Positions 1 through 6,037 of a stretch of 6,037 nucleotides of DNA are shown here, one piece after another. Origin of the DNA: Neisseriales bacterium (GTDB lineage Bacteria > Pseudomonadota > Gammaproteobacteria > Burkholderiales > UBA11063); contig SSGY01000004.1 of the NCBI GenBank assembly GCA_008017145.1, forward strand, positions 1-6,037. Direction: 5' to 3'. The stretch's first letter is position 1; each line of letters opens with the position of its first letter. The notes beneath the pieces are model-generated. The model did no database searches and was not told the DNA's origin. It saw only the letters and a list, made by a program, of their open reading frames with translations. The translations under genes and the position numbers were made by a program.

Positions 1-1
1 C

Positions 2-1609
2 TTTGAGGATTCGATCTTAGTTTCTGAGAAGTTAGTTGCTGCAGATAAATATACTTCAGTACATATTGAAGAATTATCAGTAGTATCACGTGAAACTAAA
101 CAAGGTGATGAAGAAATTACCCGTGATATTCCTAATTTATCGCAAGGTCAATTGGCTCGTTTAGATGATAGCGGTATTATTCACATTGGTGCAGAAGTTA
201 ATCCAGGTGATGTACTAGTTGGTAAAGTAACTCCTAAAGGTGAAATTCAATTAACTCCTGAAGAGAAATTACTTCGTGCTATTTTTGGTGAAAAAGCTTC
301 TGATGTTAAAGATACTTCATTGCGTGTGCCAGTTGGAATTAATGGTACAGTAATTGATGTTCAAGTGTTTAACCGTGATGGTAGTAAACATGATCAACGT
401 GGTTTAGAAAATATTGAGATTGAGCTTAACCGTCTGCGTCAGGATATTCGTGATCAGATGTTGATTATTGAAGAAGATGCTGCAGAACGGATTAAACCAA
501 CTTTGCTTGGTCAGGAATTAAAAGCTAAAAAAGTTAAAATTACTCAAGAAGTGCTAGATGGCTATAAAGCTAAACGTGACTGGTTAACTATCGAAGTTAA
601 AGACGAAGCAATCAATGATCAGTTAACTATGTTAGTAAAAGCAATTGACGAGAAACGTGCTGAATTAGATGCTCGTTTTAAAGTTCAAAAAGATAAGCTT
701 TACCAAGGTGTTGATTTACCAAATGGCGTAATTAAAATGGTTAAAGTCTTTGTTGCCGTTAAGCGTCGTTTACAGCCTGGAGATAAGATGGCTGGTCGTC
801 ATGGTAATAAAGGGGTGGTATCTAAAGTATTGCCAGTTGAAGATATGCCGTATATGGAAGATGGACGCACAGTTGATGTAGTTCTTAATCCACTTGGGGT
901 ACCTTCGCGGATGAATATTGGTCAGATTCTCGAGGTTCATCTGGGCTTGGCAGCAAAAGGTCTTGGACATAAGATTGACAAAATGTTACGCGAACAACGT
1001 AATTTAGCTGAAGTTAAAGATTTTGTTAACACCATTTATACTTCATCTGGTCGTGCGGAAAATGTTAAATCATTAAGCGACCCAGAGTTCCTTGAATTAG
1101 CCAATAACTTACGTGATGGTGTACCATTTGCAACTCCGGTATTTGATGGTGCGAAGGAAGATGAAATCAAAAACATGTTGAAGCTTGCTGATTTACCGGA
1201 ATCAGGTCAGGTTACACTATATGATGGTCGGACTGGTTTAGCCTTTGATCGTCCAGTGACGATTGGTTATATGTATGTGCTTCGTCTGCACCATTTGGTA
1301 GATGAAAAAGTCCATGCTCGTTCAACTGGTCCATACTCATTAGTAACGCAACAGCCATTGGGCGGTAAAGCTCAATTTGGTGGACAACGTTTTGGGGAGA
1401 TGGAGGTGTGGGCACTGGAAGCATATGGTGCGGCATATATCTTGCAAGAAATGTTAACCGTGAAATCGGATGACGTTGAGGGGCGTACTGAGATGTACGA
1501 ACGCTTGCTTGAGGGTGATCATCGTATTTCTGCGAAAATGCCGGAAGCCTTCCGAGTGTTGACGCGAGAAGTACGTGCCCTAGCCCTAGATATGGAACTC
1601 GAAGAGTAA
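2..1609 (+). CDS. rpoB: DNA-directed RNA polymerase subunit β, C-terminal 535 residues (5' end outside the window)
   Basis: This is the β subunit of the core RNA polymerase, which forms one side of the catalytic cleft. The frame is open from base 2 with no start, so the gene is cut by the window edge. The first codons read FEDS, matching E. coli β E813/D814 near the catalytic magnesium. Then come the flap region (about residues 20-125 of the fragment), a lineage-variable helical insert rich in Lys and Glu (about 135-235), and the active-site motif [14 protein letters not shown]. Its two lysines, at 785-787 and 809-811, correspond to E. coli K1065 and K1073. The C-terminal clamp/switch part has [20 protein letters not shown] and [19 protein letters not shown]. 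The fragment has 535 residues against about 531 for the same part of E. coli, so it is full length at the C-terminus, ending ELEE. The rifampicin-binding region lies upstream and is not visible. TTG at 152 is an internal Leu codon, not a start. The stop codon TAA coincides with the first bases of the palindromic element. The last 75 codons are GC-richer than the rest. Confidence 0.98.
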   Translation, partial: FEDSILVSEKLVAADKYTSVHIEELSVVSRETKQGDEEITRDIPNLSQGQLARLDDSGIIHIGAEVNPGDVLVGKVTPKGEIQLTPEEKLLRAIFGEKASDVKDTSLRVPVGINGTVIDVQVFNRDGSKHDQRGLENIEIELNRLRQDIRDQMLIIEEDAAERIKPTLLGQELKAKKVKITQEVLDGYKAKRDWLTIEVKDEAINDQLTMLVKAIDEKRAELDARFKVQKDKLYQGVDLPNGVIKMVKVFVAVKRRLQPGDKMAGRHGNKGVVSKVLPVEDMPYMEDGRTVDVVLNPLGVPSRMNIGQILEVHLGLAAKGLGHKIDKMLREQRNLAEVKDFVNTIYTSSGRAENVKSLSDPEFLELANNLRDGVPFATPVFDGAKEDEIKNMLKLADLPESGQVTLYDGRTGLAFDRPVTIGYMYVLRLHHLVDEKVHARSTGPYSLVTQQPLGGKAQFGGQRFGEMEVWALEAYGAAYILQEMLTVKSDDVEGRTEMYERLLEGDHRISAKMPEAFRVLTREVRALALDMELEE

Positions 1610-1716
1610 CTGCTCGGACTATTTTGCAATAGCGTTGTTGCAAGGCTCCTCATGTACGTTTCTCGTGTACACGTCGTCGCCTTGCGCCTAGCTCTTGCTT
1701 CATATTCCGGCAGTTA
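1607..1716. repeat. 110-bp imperfect inverted-repeat element (MITE/REP-like) overlapping the rpoB stop codon
   Basis: The two ends are exact inverted copies, TAACTGC (1607-1613) and GCAGTTA (1710-1716). The complementarity continues inward: CGGA (1615-1618) with TCCG (1706-1709) after one bulged T, GCAA (1626-1629) with TTGC (1695-1698), AGC (1631-1633) with GCT (1691-1693), and GCAAGGC (1640-1646) with GCCTTGC (1679-1685). Near the centre TGTAC (1653-1657) can pair with GTACA (1667-1671). In RNA this would be one long interrupted hairpin. GC is close to 50%, against about 30% in 1741-1800. No T-run follows the right arm, so it is not a standard intrinsic terminator. It encodes no transposase. 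The shape suggests a dispersed, non-autonomous repeat, with TA as a possible target-site duplication. I have a vague memory of related palindromes containing GCAAGGCGACGA downstream of genes in other proteobacteria, but could not check it. Copy number in this genome is unknown, so element status is inferred from symmetry alone. Confidence 0.7.
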
Positions 1717-1823
1717 TTGTTAACTATAGTAAGTTCTTGGTTATTTGGTGTAAAGTTAGCACAAAAAATAATACTCAAAGTCCAAGATTCAAAGACGAAG
1801 AGTATATAAGCAGTAAAATTTTT
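1717..1823 (+). other. AT-rich untranslated leader between the palindrome and the rpoC ribosome binding site
   Basis: About 107 bases, roughly 30% GC where counted, hold no plausible gene. The only internal structure seen is a 6-bp inverted repeat, ATACTC (1771-1776) with GAGTAT (1800-1805), around a 23-nt loop, and a short direct repeat TCAAAG at 1775-1780 and 1789-1794. No strong promoter or terminator is visible. It is most likely transcribed as part of the rpoB-rpoC message. The total rpoB-rpoC gap is 226 nt, compared with under 100 nt in E. coli. Confidence 0.6.
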
Positions 1824-1827
1824 GGAG
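1824..1827 (+). promoter_or_regulatory. Shine-Dalgarno site of rpoC
   Basis: GGAG lies 8 nt upstream of the ATG at 1836. This fixes the rpoC start at 1836 and rules out the in-frame TTG at 1695, which would add 47 residues unrelated to β' proteins. Confidence 0.85.
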
Positions 1828-1835
1828 TAAAGCAG

Positions 1836-4800
1836 ATGTTTGATTTTAACAATCTCTTTAATGGTAATAAAAACGGTAATGAACATTATGGTTATATCCG
1901 TATTGGATTAGCTTCGCCAGATAAAATTCGTTCATGGTCATATGGTGAGATTAAAAAACCAGAAACGATTAATTATCGTACTCTACGTCCTGAGCGGGAT
2001 GGTTTGTTCTGTGCCCGAATCTTCGGACCAGTAAAAGATTACGAATGTTTATGTGGTAAATATAAGCGGATTAAACATCGTGGTGTAATTTGTGAAAAAT
2101 GTGGTGTTGAAGTTACTTTGGCTAAAGTTCGCCGTGAGCGGATGGGGCACATTGAATTAGCTTCACCAGTTGCACATATCTGGTTTTTAAAATCACTTCC
2201 ATCTCGGATGGGTATGGTTTTGGATATGCCGCTGCGTGATATCGAGCACGTATTGTACTTTGAAGCTTACGCAGTTATTTCGGTGTTAGATCGGGTTGAT
2301 CCGCCGATGCATCCTAAAGATGGTAAAACGCCAATCAAAAAAGGTGATATTTTATCGCCAGAACAATATAATTTTATCGTCGAAAATAATGAAGATGATA
2401 AATTAGATGTTGGTATTGGTGCTGAAGCCGTTCGTAAGATGTTAATGGCAATTGATATTGAAAACGAAGTTATCACTATCAAAGAAGACATGGCGACTAC
2501 TAAATCTGAAACTAATTTGAAAAAATTAGCTAAACGTCTGAAAGTATTAGAAGGCTTCAAACGTTCAGAAATGAAACCCGAGTGGATGATTATGGATGCA
2601 ATTCCAGTATTACCACCTGAATTACGTCCATTGGTAGCATTGGATGGCGGACGCTTTGCAACTTCTGATTTGAATGATTTGTACCGTCGCGTGATTAATC
2701 GTAATAATCGTTTACGTAAATTGATTCAACTACGTGCGCCTGAGATTATCTTGCGTAATGAGCGCCGGATGCTCCAAGAAGCGGTAGATTCATTATTTGA
2801 TAACGGTAAGCGCGGTAAAGTGATTACTGGTGCGAATAAACGACCATTAAAATCTTTAGCTGAGATGATTAAAGGTAAATCTGGTCGTTTCCGTCAAAAT
2901 CTATTGGGTAAACGGGTTGATTATTCTGGTCGTTCGGTAATTACGGTAGGTCCTACATTGCGTTTGTACCAATGTGGTTTACCAAAAATTATGGCATTAG
3001 AATTATTTAAACCATTTGTATATCATAAACTACAAATCTTAGGTTTAGCATCATCAATCAAATACGCTAAACGTATGGTAGAACAAGAGCACCCACAAGT
3101 TTGGGATATCTTGGAAGATGTAATTCGTGAGCATCCGGTATTATTAAACCGTGCACCAACATTACATAGACTGGGGATTCAAGCGTTTGAACCAATTTTG
3201 GTTGAAGGTAAAGCCCTTCAATTACATCCGTTAGTATGTTCTGCATTCAATGCCGATTTCGATGGAGATCAAATGGCGGTTCACGTTCCATTGAGCTTAG
3301 AAGCTCAAATGGAAGCACGTACTTTGATGTTGGCATCAAATAATGTATTATCACCAGCGCATGGTGAGCCGATTATTGTACCGTCACAAGATATTATTCT
3401 TGGTCTGTACTATATGACGCGTGAAAAAATTAATGATAAAGGTGAGGGTGCAATTTTTGCTAACTTCAAAGAGTTAGAGCGTGCTTATCAAACTGGACAA
3501 GTTGGTTTACATGCGATTGTGACTGTTCGTCTTGAAGAATGGTATAAAGATGGCAACGGCGAATTTACTAGCCATACTGTCCGTCGTACTACAACGGTAG
3601 GTCGTGCAATTTTGGCACAGATTTTACCTAAAGGTTTGGATTTTGAATTAATTAACAAACCACTTAAGAAAAAAGAAGTGGCAAAATTAATTAACGTATC
3701 ATTCCGTAAATGTGGAATTAAAGATACGGTAATTTTGGCTGATAGATTAATGTATACTGGCTTCCAATACTCAACTCGTGGCGGTATCTCAGTGTGCGTG
3801 AATGACATGCATGTGCCACAAGCTAAATATACTAAAGTTGAAAAAGCACAAGCTGAAGTTGATGCAATTACCGCTCAATATAATGAAGGCTTGGTAACCC
3901 AAGGTGAGCGCTATAATAAAGTGATTGATATTTGGGGGCGTTGTGGTGATGATATCGCCAAAACACTAATGAGTGAGTTATCTAAAGAAACTGTTTTGGA
4001 TAAAGATGGTAATAAGGTAGAACAAGATTCATTCAACTCAATTTACATGATGGCGGACTCTGGGGCCCGTGGATCTATCGCGCAGATTAAACAGTTATCT
4101 GGTATGCGTGGTTTGATGGCAAAACCATCAGGTGAAATTATGGAGACGCCAATTACTGCCAATTTCCGTGAAGGTTTAACAGTATCACAGTACTTCATTT
4201 CAACCCATGGTGCGCGTAAAGGATTATCAGATACCGCATTGAAAACAGCTAACTCGGGTTATTTGACTCGTCGTTTGGTTGATGTTACTCAAGATTTGGT
4301 AATTATCGAAGATGATTGCGGAACTACCAATGGTGTAGTTATGCGTTCAATCATTCAAGGTGGTGACGTAATTGAATCATTGAAAGACCGGATTTTAGGT
4401 CGTGTGATTGCTGAAGATGTAGTTGATCCTGATACGCAAAAAGTGGTAATCGAAGCTGGTCAGTTAGTTGATGAAGATATGGTTGATACTATCGAAAAAA
4501 CCAATATTGATGAAGTTAAAGTTCGTACGCCATTAACTTGTGAAACTCGCTATGGTTTATGTGCTAAATGTTACGGTCGTGACTTGGCTCGTGGTTATAT
4601 GGTTAATATCGGTGAAGCGGTAGGGATTGTGGCAGCACAGTCAATCGGTGAGCCGGGTACTCAGTTAACCATGCGTACATTCCATATCGGGGGTGCGGCA
4701 TCACGTGCGGCAGCAGTTAGCCAAGTTGAAGCTAAATCTTCAGGGGTAGTTGGTTATAAAGATTTACGTTATGTAACCAAACCTAATGGTGAGAAAGTTA

Positions 4801-6023
4801 TTGTATCGCGCTCTGCGGAATTAGTGATCTTGGATCAACATCATCGCGAACGTGAGCAACATAAGATTCCATATGGTTCAATCTTAGCTGTAGCTCCAGA
4901 TACTAAAATTGAAGCTGGTGCAAAATTGGCTAGCTGGGATCCACATGCGCGTCCAGTAATTTCTGAGCACACTGGTGTGATTATGCTTGAAAACGTTGAA
5001 GAAGGTTTGACGGTAGTTAAAGAAACTGATGATGTAACTGGTTTGACTGCGCTAAAAGTAATTGATCCAGCTAAAGTGAAAGGTGCTAAAGCTAAAGATA
5101 AAAACTTACGTCCAATCGCGCGTCTATTTGACGAAGATGGTAAAGAAGTTAAGATCTTTGGTACTGATGCTCCAGTTATTATTTCATTCCAAATTGGTGA
5201 TATTATTGCGGTGCGTGATGGTCAAAGCGTTAGTGCTGGTGATGTACTGGCTAAGAAACCACAAGAGTCACTTAAAACACGTGATATTACCGGTGGTTTA
5301 CCACGGGTTGCGGAATTATTTGAGGCGCGGATTCCTAAAGCTGCAGGTATGTTGGCACCTTTATCAGGTACAATTAGCTTCTTAAAAGAAACTAAAGGTA
5401 AACATAAAGTTAAGATTATCTCAGTTCAGGGTGAGGAAGTTGATTTGTCAATTCCTAAAGATAAACATATTCTGGTAAATGATGGTGAATATGTTGAACG
5501 TGGACAAGCGATTGTTGATGGACCAGTTGATCCACATGAGTTGCTAGAAATGAAAGGTATTGAGGAATTATCCAAATATATCGCGCATGAGGTACAGGAA
5601 GTGTATCGCTTGCAAGGGGTGAAAATCAGTGATAAACATATCGAAACGGTTGTTCGTCAAATGTTACGTCGCGTTGTGATTGTTAATCCAGGTGATAGTA
5701 ATATCTATCTTGAAGGTGAACAAGTTGAGCGTTCGGCATTATTAGATGAAAATGATCGTTTGATTGCTGAAGGTAAAGAACCAGTAGAATACAAAAATAT
5801 TCTTCTTGGTATTACTCGTGCATCATTGAATACTGATTCGTTTATTTCAGCGGCATCATTCCAAGAGACTACGCGTGTCTTGACTGAATCTGCGGTTGCG
5901 GGTCGTGTCGATTATTTACGTGGTCTGAAAGAAAACGTAATTATGGGTCGCTTGATTCCTGCTGGTACTGGTTTGGCTTATCACCGAGCTAAACATAATC
6001 AACACCCGGTTGTTGAAGAGTAA
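1836..6023 (+). CDS. rpoC: DNA-directed RNA polymerase subunit β' (complete)
   Basis: This is the largest core subunit; with β it forms the DNA channel and it holds the catalytic magnesium. The start is ATG 1836, preceded by GGAG; the following residues [15 protein letters not shown] match the usual β' N-terminus. In order: zinc finger with Cys71, 73, 86 and 89 (E. coli 70, 72, 85, 88); clamp with an unusual insert at about 149-173; rudder/lid region; catalytic NADFDGDQM with Asp474, 476 and 478 (E. coli D460, D462, D464); bridge helix around 783-818 ([17 protein letters not shown]); second zinc site Cys828, 902, 909 and 912 (E. coli 814, 888, 895, 898); trigger loop with Met946 and His950 (E. 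coli M932, H936), interrupted by the long SI3-type insertion typical of proteobacteria (about 957-1144); then DITGGLPRV from 1150 and the C-terminal jaw/clamp part. At 1395 residues it is close to E. coli (1407). It ends in a short tail, [14 protein letters not shown], without the long acidic extension I recall in Burkholderia. All key residues are intact, so it should be functional. It is probably co-transcribed with rpoB. Confidence 0.99.
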   Translation: MFDFNNLFNGNKNGNEHYGYIRIGLASPDKIRSWSYGEIKKPETINYRTLRPERDGLFCARIFGPVKDYECLCGKYKRIKHRGVICEKCGVEVTLAKVRRERMGHIELASPVAHIWFLKSLPSRMGMVLDMPLRDIEHVLYFEAYAVISVLDRVDPPMHPKDGKTPIKKGDILSPEQYNFIVENNEDDKLDVGIGAEAVRKMLMAIDIENEVITIKEDMATTKSETNLKKLAKRLKVLEGFKRSEMKPEWMIMDAIPVLPPELRPLVALDGGRFATSDLNDLYRRVINRNNRLRKLIQLRAPEIILRNERRMLQEAVDSLFDNGKRGKVITGANKRPLKSLAEMIKGKSGRFRQNLLGKRVDYSGRSVITVGPTLRLYQCGLPKIMALELFKPFVYHKLQILGLASSIKYAKRMVEQEHPQVWDILEDVIREHPVLLNRAPTLHRLGIQAFEPILVEGKALQLHPLVCSAFNADFDGDQMAVHVPLSLEAQMEARTLMLASNNVLSPAHGEPIIVPSQDIILGLYYMTREKINDKGEGAIFANFKELERAYQTGQVGLHAIVTVRLEEWYKDGNGEFTSHTVRRTTTVGRAILAQILPKGLDFELINKPLKKKEVAKLINVSFRKCGIKDTVILADRLMYTGFQYSTRGGISVCVNDMHVPQAKYTKVEKAQAEVDAITAQYNEGLVTQGERYNKVIDIWGRCGDDIAKTLMSELSKETVLDKDGNKVEQDSFNSIYMMADSGARGSIAQIKQLSGMRGLMAKPSGEIMETPITANFREGLTVSQYFISTHGARKGLSDTALKTANSGYLTRRLVDVTQDLVIIEDDCGTTNGVVMRSIIQGGDVIESLKDRILGRVIAEDVVDPDTQKVVIEAGQLVDEDMVDTIEKTNIDEVKVRTPLTCETRYGLCAKCYGRDLARGYMVNIGEAVGIVAAQSIGEPGTQLTMRTFHIGGAASRAAAVSQVEAKSSGVVGYKDLRYVTKPNGEKVIVSRSAELVILDQHHREREQHKIPYGSILAVAPDTKIEAGAKLASWDPHARPVISEHTGVIMLENVEEGLTVVKETDDVTGLTALKVIDPAKVKGAKAKDKNLRPIARLFDEDGKEVKIFGTDAPVIISFQIGDIIAVRDGQSVSAGDVLAKKPQESLKTRDITGGLPRVAELFEARIPKAAGMLAPLSGTISFLKETKGKHKVKIISVQGEEVDLSIPKDKHILVNDGEYVERGQAIVDGPVDPHELLEMKGIEELSKYIAHEVQEVYRLQGVKISDKHIETVVRQMLRRVVIVNPGDSNIYLEGEQVERSALLDENDRLIAEGKEPVEYKNILLGITRASLNTDSFISAASFQETTRVLTESAVAGRVDYLRGLKENVIMGRLIPAGTGLAYHRAKHNQHPVVEE

Positions 6024-6037
6024 ATAATCATACTCTA

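Noticed and set aside
1212..1643. 143-codon open frame on the minus strand opposite the rpoB 3' end
   Set aside because: It is antisense to highly conserved rpoB codons, shows no recognisable domain, and is a by-product of rpoB codon use.
1607..1720. Intrinsic terminator between rpoB and rpoC
   Set aside because: The hairpin is long and interrupted, and the bases after it (TTGTTAACT) are not a U-tract; termination here would also block rpoC.
1652..1723. A 23-codon ORF (ATG 1652 to TAA 1721) with AAGG six bases upstream, possible leader peptide
   Set aside because: It lies almost wholly inside the inverted repeat, so its openness is probably incidental; no conserved leader-peptide feature such as a run of one amino acid is present.
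1745..1772. Possible promoter for rpoC: TTGGTG, 16 bp, AATAAT
   Set aside because: The -10 matches 5 of 6 but the -35 only 3 of 6 in an AT-rich stretch; such matches are expected by chance and rpoC is normally transcribed with rpoB.
1695..1835. In-frame upstream extension of rpoC starting at TTG 1695
   Set aside because: It starts inside the palindrome, the added 47 residues do not resemble β', and ATG 1836 has a good GGAG site and the expected N-terminus.
1650..1886. 78-codon minus-strand open frame across the spacer and the rpoC start
   Set aside because: Its C-terminal part is simply the palindrome read backwards and its N-terminal part is antisense to rpoC; no family resemblance.
5083..5385. 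100-codon + strand open frame inside rpoC in another frame
   Set aside because: It lies wholly within the conserved β' coding sequence and its translation resembles no known family.

Overview
The window carries part of the RNA polymerase large-subunit operon of a bacterium: the 3' part of rpoB (β subunit, last 535 residues), a 226-nt spacer, and a complete rpoC (β' subunit, 1395 residues), both on the + strand. The remaining 14 bases after rpoC hold nothing recognisable. By eye the base composition is about 40% GC and codons are A/T-ending. The protein sequences look betaproteobacterial. Examples are the β' motif [19 protein letters not shown], the β' C-terminal stretch [11 protein letters not shown], and the β stretch MPYMEDG followed by [14 protein letters not shown] low-GC betaproteobacterium (Neisseriales-like or another AT-rich lineage) is my best inference; the genus cannot be named from this window.

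Layout: 2-1609 is the rpoB 3' part, beginning exactly at the conserved active-site FED motif. 1607-1716 is a roughly 110-bp imperfect palindrome whose outer ends, TAACTGC and GCAGTTA, are exact inverted copies. Its first three bases are the rpoB stop codon. 1717-1823 is an AT-rich leader without a convincing promoter or terminator. 1824-1827 is the rpoC Shine-Dalgarno. 1836-6023 is rpoC.

The two genes encode the two halves of the catalytic cleft of RNA polymerase and are normally co-transcribed. All visible catalytic and zinc-binding residues are intact, so this is a normal housekeeping locus. The unusual part is the spacer. It holds a compact, GC-richer, MITE- or REP-like inverted-repeat element with no terminator U-tract, placed between two subunits made in near-equal amounts, with its end apparently supplying the rpoB stop codon. 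A lineage-specific insert of about 13 residues in the β' clamp is the other point of interest. I see no defence system, phage, CRISPR array or other novel multi-gene system here.
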